Source: Fibrobacterota bacterium
Lineage (GTDB): Bacteria > Fibrobacterota > Fibrobacteria > UBA11236
Assembly: GCA_023249635.1 (NCBI GenBank)
Contig: JAHFCH010000045.1
Coordinates: forward strand, 1 to 35,669
DNA length: 35,669 nucleotides
Reading direction: 5' to 3'
Below the pieces are notes generated by a model. That model searched no databases. It saw only the letters and a list, made by a program, of their open reading frames with translations, and had not been told where the DNA came from. Positions 22,295-29,896 of this stretch are shown piece after piece. The position numbers and the translations under genes were made by a program. The stretch's first letter is position 1. Each line of letters begins with the position of its first letter.

Positions 22295-24067
22295 CTATTT
22301 CCACGCGTCTTCTTTGAGGTAAGTGACGAGTTCGCATAACCGGCGATCGCGCGGGAGGTACTCGCGGCCGATGCGCGCCAGGCGCACGCGATGCTCTTCG
22401 CCCTGGAACTGGGCCATGAACTCGAAGGTATCGTCGTTCTCCCAGATGGCGCCTTGAAAAGCGTGGAAGCCCGGGCACTTCGCCTCGCCCGTGCCCTTGC
22501 CTTCGCCGGAAATCTTGGCCTTGGTGCGGATGATGCGGCCGAACAGATCACCCGAGACGCCGGCGCTGTCGGTTACGTAGGCGCGTACGCCCCACAAATG
22601 TCCCTGCTTAAAGGCCAGCAGGTATTCATGGCGGATGCCTTCCAACGTGAACACGTCGAGCAAATTGCCGTTGGGCAGGGTATGGAATTCCTTCTTCGGA
22701 TATGCCTGGCGTACCTGGGTGGCGGTGCCGCCCCAGGGTACGCTGTAGGTGCCCAGCAAGGCGATGCTGCCGGGTATCACCACCGGCGCCTGATCGTCGC
22801 CGCCCATGGCCGCGATGGCGGCGCGCGAAGGCCGGGCCGCGGTCTTGGCCGGAACCGATTGGCGGATGAGGCCTTGGTAGGCCGCGTCCCGCTTTTCCGC
22901 CAGCCCGGGCAGAACGGGATCGTACTTGAGGCTCGAGTCGAAGCATTCCGTGGCGATGCCGTATAGGCCGCGGCGGAAATAGGCCTGACCCAGCGCCATC
23001 CACAAGGGCGCGTTCTGGGTATGCTGCCGTGCGAGAGGATCGAGCAGGGAAATGGCGAAGATGGCTTCGGCATCGGCGGGCTTGGATTCGCCTGGTTGTC
23101 CGCGGCTCTGGGGCTTCCAGCCCAGGGTGGCGATGGCTTCACGGAAGGCCCGGTTGCCCGGATCCTTGGCTTGCAAGGCATGGTAGAGCGAGTCGGCCTT
23201 GTTCAGGAATCCCCGGCTCTCCCACAACCACCCCTGCACCAAAGCCATCTGATCGGTCTTGATGTTCTTCTCCTGACCGTATTCCAGGGCCATGCGCGCG
23301 CTGTCCTCGGCGCCAGCCTGGTAGAACGAGGTGGCCAGCAAATCGATGGGCTCGTGCTCGCTAACGGGTATCGCAATCGTAGCCGGCGCGTAGCTGGCGG
23401 GATCCGATTCCATCAGGGCGATGGCGGTGCGGAAGTTGAGGTTGGCCGTCCGCAAATCCCCTTCGTCCAGGTGCACGCGACCCAATCCGATATAAGCATA
23501 GGCGAAATGGGGTGCGGCTTTGAGGGCGCGCACGTAATGGGCCTCGGCCGAATCCTGCTGCCCCATGGCTTCCAGGACGCGCCCCGCGGCATACTGGGCG
23601 TAAGGGTGGGCCGAATCCTGGGACAGGCATGCGCGGAATGCGCTTTGGGCCGCGGCGCCGTCGCCGTCTCCGGCTTGCCCCGAAAGCAGGCCCAGGGTCG
23701 CGAGGGCGGCCAGGGCATGGGGAAGGCAATATTCGGGATGCGCCTTGCGCAAGGGGGCCAGTTCGGCGAGGGCTTCGGCCGATCCGGAGCGGGCCAGCTC
23801 CATGGCCTTTCGGTAACGCGCCTGATCGGCGTCGCTCCAGCGGTTGATCTCCTTGCTGCCGGTGAAATCGCGCCCGCGCGGGACCTTGCGTCCGGCCTCG
23901 CCGCCGAAGGGCGATTCCTTGAGCCTGACATTGCCCGTGTCCAATACCAAGGCCAGGCAGAAACCTCCGGCCAGGCCGAGCACGGCGGAAAGGATGGCGT
24001 AGGGAAGGATGGCGAGTCTGCGGGCGGAGGGCTGCTGACGCCGGTCGAGGACGCGTCGTTCCTGCAT
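22295..24067 (-). CDS. Membrane-anchored TPR protein
   Basis: 590 residues. A short basic cytoplasmic start is followed by one transmembrane helix (about 18-43). Then a long helical region contains tetratricopeptide-like repeats, for example FRACLSQDSAHPYAQYAAGRVLEAMGQ, AEAHYVRALKAAPHFAYAYIGLGRVH and LWMALGQAYFRRGLYGIATECFDSSLKYDP. The last ~165 residues are a different, beta-rich domain (SIALLGTYSVPWGGTATQVRQAYP onward) of unknown type, with KCPGFHAFQGAIWENDDTFEFM near its end. TPR proteins of this design act as scaffolds in periplasmic polysaccharide modification or secretion. It is the first gene of the set with the SGNH-like, MBOAT and SDR genes, 47 bases before the chosen SGNH-like start. 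Confidence 0.8.
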   Translation of the reverse strand: MQERRVLDRRQQPSARRLAILPYAILSAVLGLAGGFCLALVLDTGNVRLKESPFGGEAGRKVPRGRDFTGSKEINRWSDADQARYRKAMELARSGSAEALAELAPLRKAHPEYCLPHALAALATLGLLSGQAGDGDGAAAQSAFRACLSQDSAHPYAQYAAGRVLEAMGQQDSAEAHYVRALKAAPHFAYAYIGLGRVHLDEGDLRTANLNFRTAIALMESDPASYAPATIAIPVSEHEPIDLLATSFYQAGAEDSARMALEYGQEKNIKTDQMALVQGWLWESRGFLNKADSLYHALQAKDPGNRAFREAIATLGWKPQSRGQPGESKPADAEAIFAISLLDPLARQHTQNAPLWMALGQAYFRRGLYGIATECFDSSLKYDPVLPGLAEKRDAAYQGLIRQSVPAKTAARPSRAAIAAMGGDDQAPVVIPGSIALLGTYSVPWGGTATQVRQAYPKKEFHTLPNGNLLDVFTLEGIRHEYLLAFKQGHLWGVRAYVTDSAGVSGDLFGRIIRTKAKISGEGKGTGEAKCPGFHAFQGAIWENDDTFEFMAQFQGEEHRVRLARIGREYLPRDRRLCELVTYLKEDAWK

Positions 24068-24143
24068 GGGACAAAGTATAGAATAAGAGGCTGAATTGGA
24101 GCGAGCGATGGCGGGGGAAACGGAGACGCTACCTGAAGCACAT

Positions 24144-24235
24144 CGTCGGGCGTCGGGCGTACGGGGCGAAGCGCCCCTCGGCGTCGGGCGTTAAGAAAAT
24201 GCGCGTATTTTTCTTAACGCCCGACGCCCGACGCC
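24144..24235. repeat. Competing inverted repeats (cgtcgggc family)
   Basis: A perfect 20-base stem is formed by 24180-24199 and 24209-24228 around a 9-base loop (tgcgcgtat), with A-runs and T-runs beside the loop. The right arm (acgcccgacgcccgacg, 24217-24233) is also perfectly complementary over 17 bases to an upstream copy at 24144-24160, so two mutually exclusive pairings exist. Between them lies a third hairpin, ggggcg (24163-24168) with cgcccc (24172-24177). It sits downstream of the sigma factor gene and upstream of the TPR gene, both minus strand. Terminator, attenuator or a dispersed palindromic repeat are possible. Confidence 0.6.
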
Positions 24236-24248
24236 AAGGCGCGATGAT

Positions 24249-24291
24249 CGACCGGGGTGCGGAGCACCATTAGTCCAGCGCGCGCCGGTCG
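24249..24291. repeat. Nested hairpin downstream of the sigma factor gene
   Basis: An outer 7-base stem, cgaccgg (24249-24255) with ccggtcg (24285-24291), encloses an inner stem, ggtgc (24256-24260) with gcacc (24264-24268) around gga. It is part of the 292-base gene-free gap 24068-24359, which has no other recognisable content apart from the neighbouring inverted repeats. Confidence 0.4.
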
Positions 24292-24359
24292 CCCGACGGT
24301 GTGTTTCTACAAGCAAAGCGGCCTCAAATCAGTGCCGCGCTATTTACGGGGGTTCTTAC

Positions 24360-25190
24360 CTAATTCTCTGAGACGAAGGGCATCAGCTTGTCCTTCGACT
24401 CCTTCGACCGCAGCAGCTTGCGCAGGGACTTGTTCTTGATCTGGCGCACGCGTTCGCGCGTCAGCTTAAGCTCCTTGCCGATTTCGTCGAGCGTGAACTC
24501 GCGGGAGTAGTTGATGCCGTAGTACATGCGCAGCACCTTCTCTTCGCGCTCGGACATCTGGCCCAGTACCGAGTCGATGACTCGGGAAAGCTCGGCCTTC
24601 TCGTTATCCACCTCCTGGTTGCCCTCGTTGCCGAGTACGTCCATGAGGGTGGTCACGGGATCGCGGCCGTCGCTCTCGGCGCCCAGGGGGGCGTTGAGGG
24701 ATACGTCGGCGATCTTCTCCATGATCTCGGCGATTTCCTGCTCGTAGTCCTGGAAGTCAGGCAGGGAGATGGTCTTCTCGTAGTCGCCGCCGTTCTGGAC
24801 CAGCGCCTTCTTGAAGCGGTTTACCATGGCCAACTTGTTGGGCGGCACGCGCACGGCGCCGACCTGTTCGAACAGGGCCTTTTGGATCGATTGGCGGATC
24901 CACCAGACGGCGTAGGAGATGAACTTCACTTCGCGCGAGGGATCGTAACGCTTAGCCGCCTTGTACAGCCCCAAGTTGCCTTCGTTGATGAGCTCGAGGA
25001 GGGATAGCCCTTTGCCCTGATAGCGGCGGGCGATGGAGACCACGAAGCGCAGGTTCCCGAGGATGAGGCGGTGCATGGACTTGGAGTCGCCGCGCTTGAT
25101 GCGCTGCACCAGGTCCTTCTCTTCGTCAGGCGTGATGATCGCGTGGCGATAGAGGTCCCGGAAATAAAGCTGTTCGTTTTGATCGACCAA
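24360..25190 (-). CDS. RpoD/SigA-family sigma-70 factor
   Basis: 276 residues, a compact primary-type or group 2 sigma factor. Region 1.2 (QLYFRDLYRHAIITPDEE, 7-24), region 2 (LGNLRFVVSIARRYQGKGLSL onward, including RYDPSREVKFISYAVWWIRQ at 81-100), region 3 (120-165) and region 4 with its helix-turn-helix (FTLDEIGKELKLTRERVRQI, 232-251) are all present. The extended region 1.1 of large RpoD is absent. RpoD signature residues for -10 and -35 recognition appear intact, so it should read standard promoters. The start is TTG at 25190; an in-frame stop lies a few codons upstream and the protein begins at the expected region, so the rare start is credible. Alternatives such as an RpoS-like group 2 role cannot be separated by sequence alone. 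Confidence 0.93.
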   Translation of the reverse strand: MVDQNEQLYFRDLYRHAIITPDEEKDLVQRIKRGDSKSMHRLILGNLRFVVSIARRYQGKGLSLLELINEGNLGLYKAAKRYDPSREVKFISYAVWWIRQSIQKALFEQVGAVRVPPNKLAMVNRFKKALVQNGGDYEKTISLPDFQDYEQEIAEIMEKIADVSLNAPLGAESDGRDPVTTLMDVLGNEGNQEVDNEKAELSRVIDSVLGQMSEREEKVLRMYYGINYSREFTLDEIGKELKLTRERVRQIKNKSLRKLLRSKESKDKLMPFVSEN

Positions 25191-25239
25191 GTCCGGACCC
25201 CGTTATCCCTGCGGCCGACGTTTCGGCTACAGTCCGTCT

Positions 25240-25269
25240 AATCTACAATTCTAAGTCGGTTCCCCTCAA
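25240..25269 (-). promoter_or_regulatory. Candidate promoter of the sigma factor gene
   Basis: Reading the minus strand, TTGAGG (25269-25264) and TAGATT (25245-25240) are 18 bases apart, in an AT-richer patch of an otherwise GC-rich gap. It would give a leader of about 40 bases. The match is moderate and unconfirmed. Confidence 0.35.
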
Positions 25270-25325
25270 GCCCTTGGGGTACCGCGGCCCTGGCGCGCGC
25301 CCCTGCCCACCCGGGCCGGAGGCAC

Positions 25326-25631
25326 TCAGGAGCCCGGTAATAGCTTCTTCAAATAATCGTAGGCGTAGATGCCCGTTTTATGCCCATCGCTCCAATGGAT
25401 GGCCATGGCGTACCTTCCCACCGAGAGCAGCTTCGCGGGCTTGATGTCTTTGGGGAGGCGGGACTCGTCCAGCATCTTCTCGCCGGTCCATTCGTTGACG
25501 CAGGCCGCGCAGGGACAGGACGAGCGCAGGAACCGGACCGGGTACTCGGCCCGGGTGCCATCGTTCCATTCGATGACGAGAAGATCGGGATCTTTGCGGG
25601 AGAGCGAAATCGGGGCGGTGACCTTGTTCAT
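25326..25631 (-). CDS. DUF971 (GBBH-like N-terminal) domain protein
   Basis: 101 residues, the whole domain. The core is LVIEWNDGTRAEYPVRFLR followed by a cysteine cluster C39, C41 and C44 (SCPCAACVNEWTG), then VGRYAMAIHWSDGHKTGIYAYDYL. In other proteins this domain is a zinc-binding N-terminal part of gamma-butyrobetaine hydroxylase. Stand-alone forms occur beside mrp/apbC and are thought to help iron-sulfur cluster handling. Here it starts 4 bases after the mrp stop, so the two are one operon. Note that the three Cys shown plus possibly a His could form a metal site. Confidence 0.88.
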   Translation of the reverse strand: MNKVTAPISLSRKDPDLLVIEWNDGTRAEYPVRFLRSSCPCAACVNEWTGEKMLDESRLPKDIKPAKLLSVGRYAMAIHWSDGHKTGIYAYDYLKKLLPGS

Positions 25632-25635
25632 GGTG

Positions 25636-26748
25636 TTATGCCGTCGCCTTGGGGAGGGTATCCCAGGTATAGTCGAAATCCCCCATCACGCCGGATTGGG
25701 CCACCGAAAGCACGGACAATTCCTGCGCGATGATACCGGCGATCCGGCGGTAGGCCGCCGCCGAGTCCGAAGCCGGGTTCTTCTCGACGATGGGCAAGCC
25801 TGCGTCGCCGCCTACGGCCACTTCGGGCTCCAGGGGGATTTCCCCCAGGAAGGGGACGCCTAGAGAGGTGGAAATGCGCTTGCCGCCGCCTTGCCGGAAG
25901 ATGTAATGCTTCTTCTCGCAATTGTCGCAGATGAAGTAGCTCATGTTCTCGATGATGCCGAGCACGGGCACCGAGACCTTCTGGAACATCTTCAGGCCCT
26001 TTTTCGCGTCGAGCACGGACACGTCCTGGGGCGTGGTGACGATGACGCCGCCGGAAAGCGGCGCGCTCTGGGTCAGCGTCAATTGCACGTCGCCGGTTCC
26101 CGGGGGCATATCGATCAGCAGGTAGTCGAGGGACCCCCACACCACGTTGTGCACGAAATTCTGGATCATCTGCGAGACCATGGGGCCGCGCCAGATCACG
26201 GGCTTCTCATCGTCCGCGAACATGGCCATGGACACGATCTTGATGCCGTTGACGATCACGGGGTGCAACTTCTGCTTATCGTCGAGAACCGGGGCCTCGC
26301 GCACCTGGAACATCATGCTCATGGAAGGCCCATAGATGTCGGCATCGAGTATTCCCACCTGCGCGCCGGTCTGGGCCAGCGCCACCGCGAGGTTCGCGGT
26401 AGCCGTGGACTTGCCCACGCCGCCCTTGCCCGAGGCCACGGCGATGATGTGCCGGACGTCCTTGAGATGCTCGGTTTTCTTACCCGTTGCCGTGCGGGTT
26501 ACCTGGGCGGTCATGGTCACGTCTACAGCCGTCACGCCCGGAATGGCGTTGACGGCCTCGATGCATTGGGCTTTTAGGTCTTCTTTGACCGGGCAGGCCG
26601 GAGTGGTGAGCTGGACGTCGAATTTCACCGCGCCGCTTTCGATGCGTAGATTTTTGACGAATTCCAGCGCGACGATATCCCGATGCAAGTCGGGATCTTT
26701 TACAGCGCGCAGCGCATCCAGGACGAGGGATTCAGTGATTACGGGCAT
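25636..26748 (-). CDS. mrp: Mrp/NBP35 family iron-sulfur cluster carrier ATPase
   Basis: About 370 residues, the normal ApbC/Mrp length. An N-terminal MIP18-like domain (about 1-85, with DPDLHRDIVALEFVKNL and TTPACPVKEDL) is followed by a ParA/MinD-type P-loop ATPase: GKGGVGKST at 107-115, DADIYGPS, and LLIDMPPGTGD. A CxxC pair in FICDNCEKK is the expected dimer-bridging cluster site. The protein binds and transfers Fe-S clusters in the cytoplasm. A TTG four codons upstream (26760) is possible, but ATG 26748 starts at MPVITES, the usual beginning. First gene of the mrp-DUF971 pair, divergent from the nucleotide-sugar dehydrogenase. Confidence 0.93.
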   Translation of the reverse strand: MPVITESLVLDALRAVKDPDLHRDIVALEFVKNLRIESGAVKFDVQLTTPACPVKEDLKAQCIEAVNAIPGVTAVDVTMTAQVTRTATGKKTEHLKDVRHIIAVASGKGGVGKSTATANLAVALAQTGAQVGILDADIYGPSMSMMFQVREAPVLDDKQKLHPVIVNGIKIVSMAMFADDEKPVIWRGPMVSQMIQNFVHNVVWGSLDYLLIDMPPGTGDVQLTLTQSAPLSGGVIVTTPQDVSVLDAKKGLKMFQKVSVPVLGIIENMSYFICDNCEKKHYIFRQGGGKRISTSLGVPFLGEIPLEPEVAVGGDAGLPIVEKNPASDSAAAYRRIAGIIAQELSVLSVAQSGVMGDFDYTWDTLPKATA

Positions 26749-26794
26749 GTGAGGGGACAAAATATAGCTTTCTGATCTATCTTAAGAGCCGCCT

Positions 26795-26818
26795 AAACCC
26801 CATGCTTTCGGGGTTTTT
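26795..26818 (+). terminator. Hairpin with T-run, possible attenuator ahead of the UDP-sugar dehydrogenase
   Basis: aaacccc (26795-26801) and ggggttt (26810-26816) form a 7-base stem around an 8-base loop, followed by more T. This is the shape of a short intrinsic terminator on the plus strand, yet it lies between two divergent genes, 44 bases before the dehydrogenase ATG. Premature termination control of that gene is one explanation; leftover from an upstream plus-strand transcript is another. Confidence 0.5.
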
Positions 26819-26861
26819 GGAGCGTGGATCGGATTTCGCTGACCACTAAAAGGAAACGCAA

Positions 26862-28157
<1,296 letters not shown>

Positions 28158-28158
28158 T

Positions 28159-28512
28159 CTAATCGGCTTGCCTGCCACGGCGGGCAAGCCGCTTGACCTT
28201 TCTGGTGGCAAGCCGTTCCTCTTCCGCGTGGATATGCCGCTTCAGGATATCCCTCACGTAAGTCCTGCACTTCGCCCCTTTCATGCGTGCCAAGGCCTTC
28301 AGCTTCATCAGGTCGGTGCTGCTGAATCTCAGGCTGAAAAGGCTGTCTTTACGCTGCTCTTGGGCCCAATCTGCGTATCTCCCGACCTCGGACCAATATC
28401 CCCCTGCCAAGGCGGCTTTTCGGAGGCTGGCTTTGAACTCTTTTTCGGTGCGTGCTCGACCGGGACGGTGTACATCCTCCATCCAGTACCAGTCAAAATC
28501 CGCGGGTTTCAT
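28159..28512 (-). CDS. Orphan CopG-like ribbon-helix-helix protein (antitoxin-like)
   Basis: 117 residues. The segment DSLFSLRFSSTDLMKLKALARMKGAKCRTYVRDILKRHI fits the strand-helix-helix pattern of CopG-type antitoxins (a beta strand for DNA contact, then two helices). The ~60-residue N-terminal part has TEKEFKASLRKAALAGGYWSEV and could contact a partner. The end is very basic. An AAGGAAAG ribosome-binding site precedes the ATG. No toxin gene is adjacent: the downstream convergent neighbour, one base away, is the UDP-sugar dehydrogenase, and the upstream side has only an inverted repeat. It may be a solitary transcriptional regulator or the remains of a toxin-antitoxin pair. Confidence 0.65.
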   Translation of the reverse strand: MKPADFDWYWMEDVHRPGRARTEKEFKASLRKAALAGGYWSEVGRYADWAQEQRKDSLFSLRFSSTDLMKLKALARMKGAKCRTYVRDILKRHIHAEEERLATRKVKRLARRGRQAD

Positions 28513-28553
28513 GCGCTTTCCTTTCTGAAGGGGGTCAGGCCCAAAATCCTTGG

Positions 28554-28594
28554 AGCTTCATTGGAGCTTCGCAAAATGAAGCTCCAATGAAGCT
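28554..28594. repeat. Perfect 17-base inverted repeat (gaagctcca family)
   Basis: agcttcattggagcttc (28554-28570) and its exact complement (28578-28594) flank the 7-base loop gcaaaat. The left arm itself contains two direct tggagcttc units. The element lies between the antitoxin-like gene and the epimerase gene, just beyond a ggggtcaggccc sequence (28531-28542) of the sort often seen at REP-like or transposase-associated borders; that resemblance is from memory. Confidence 0.6.
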
Positions 28595-28695
28595 GCCGGC
28601 GTTTCGGGGGCAGTCAGAACCGCCACCCTCAGAGTAGCCCATTTGAACCCGTTAGGGGGTGCGTGCGGACACGTTCTTTTTTACGTTTCTCCTCC

Positions 28696-29709
28696 ATGCC
28701 CGAAACCCTGCTCATCACCGGCGCCGCCGGCTTCATCGGCTCCCATCTGTCCCAGGTCTGCCTTGACCGCGGACACAAAGTCGTAGGCCTCGATAATCTG
28801 AATGACTACTACGATCCCACCCTGAAGGACGCCCGCCTGGCCCGGCTGACCCCGAACCCGAATTTCAAGTTCGAGCGCGCCAGCCTGGAAGACAACGCGG
28901 CCGTGCGCCGCATCTTCGATACGCATAAGCCCACCCGCGTGGTCAACCTGGCCGCCCAAGCCGGAGTGCGCTATAGCATCGAGAATCCGCGGGCTTATAT
29001 CGACGCCAACATCGTCGGGTTCCTCAACATCCTGGAATCCTGCCGCGCCCATAAGGTCGAGCATCTTTCCTACGCCTCCAGCAGCTCGGTCTACGGCGCC
29101 AATACCAAGCTGCCCTTCTCCATCCATCACAACGTGGATCATCCCTTGAGCCTGTACGCGGCCTCCAAAAAGGCCAACGAGCTGATGGCGCACACCTACA
29201 GCAACCTGTTCAATATCCCCACTACGGGCCTGCGGTTCTTTACCGTGTACGGCCCCTGGGGCCGCCCGGACATGGCGCTCTTCCTGTTCACGAAGAATAT
29301 TTTGGCGGGAAAGCCCATCGACGTGTTCAACGGCGGGCACCACAAGCGCGACTTCACGTACATCGACGACATCGTCGAAGGCGTGTATCGCGTAACCTTC
29401 AATACCGCCAAGCCCAATCCCGATTGGAGCGGCGATAAACCGGATCCGGCAACCTCCAAGGCGCCGTACCGCATCTACAACATCGGTAACAGCTCGCCCG
29501 TGGAATTGATGCATTACATCCGCACCCTCGAGAATAAGCTCGGGAAGAAGGCGGAACTGAATATGCTTCCCTTGCAGCCCGGCGACGTTCCCTCCACCGA
29601 AGCGGATGTAGCGGATCTGGTTCGCGACGTGGGCTTCAAGCCCGCCACCACCGTGGAAACCGGCATCGGCCGCTTCGTCGAATGGTATCGCGCCTACTAT
29701 AAAGTCTAA
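28696..29709 (+). CDS. UDP-glucuronate 4-epimerase-type SDR
   Basis: 337 residues, extended SDR of the GAE/CapI/WbnF type. [12 protein letters not shown] (NAD binding, GAAGFIG 9-15), [17 protein letters not shown] (the NDYYD-x-LK signature of glucuronate 4-epimerases), [15 protein letters not shown]130/S131 with Y154 and K158 (YAASKKANE), and [15 protein letters not shown] are all present. It would convert UDP-glucuronate to UDP-galacturonate, or the N-acetyl equivalents, using NAD. The ATG at 28696 starts at the usual position; an upstream GTG (28663) would add 11 uncharacteristic residues. Together with the 6-dehydrogenase it gives a route to UDP-uronic acids for surface polysaccharide. Confidence 0.9.
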   Translation: MPETLLITGAAGFIGSHLSQVCLDRGHKVVGLDNLNDYYDPTLKDARLARLTPNPNFKFERASLEDNAAVRRIFDTHKPTRVVNLAAQAGVRYSIENPRAYIDANIVGFLNILESCRAHKVEHLSYASSSSVYGANTKLPFSIHHNVDHPLSLYAASKKANELMAHTYSNLFNIPTTGLRFFTVYGPWGRPDMALFLFTKNILAGKPIDVFNGGHHKRDFTYIDDIVEGVYRVTFNTAKPNPDWSGDKPDPATSKAPYRIYNIGNSSPVELMHYIRTLENKLGKKAELNMLPLQPGDVPSTEADVADLVRDVGFKPATTVETGIGRFVEWYRAYYKV

Positions 29710-29720
29710 CGACCGCTAAG

Positions 29721-29748
29721 CCTGACGGCCGCGAAGGCCGGTCTCAGG
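29721..29748 (+). terminator. Imperfect hairpin after the epimerase gene
   Basis: cctgacggcc (29721-29730) pairs with ggccg...tcagg (29736-29748) around gcgaa, with a 3-base bulge. It begins 12 bases after the stop codon of the epimerase. There is no T-run, so it is only a candidate terminator or stabilising stem. The rest of the 187-base gap up to 29896 shows nothing recognisable. Confidence 0.35.
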
Positions 29749-29896
29749 ATTCGGCGCGTTCGCGGCATCGGCCCAAACTCCGCAATCCACGCGCCTCAAC
29801 AAATCCCGTTTGGATCCGTTAGGTGTTTGCCCAAAACCCATCCACCCCAAATAATCAGAACCGTCGCCCCCGCAGGCGACGCGGACCGGGGTTTGC

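Noticed and set aside
24144-24291. Possible structured small RNA or tRNA
   Set aside because: No tRNA cloverleaf or anticodon arm could be drawn. The stems are long inverted repeats, so only a repeat/terminator call was kept.
28159-28512. BrnT/BrnA-type toxin-antitoxin pair
   Set aside because: Only an RHH protein is present; no BrnT-like ribonuclease frame was found on either side.
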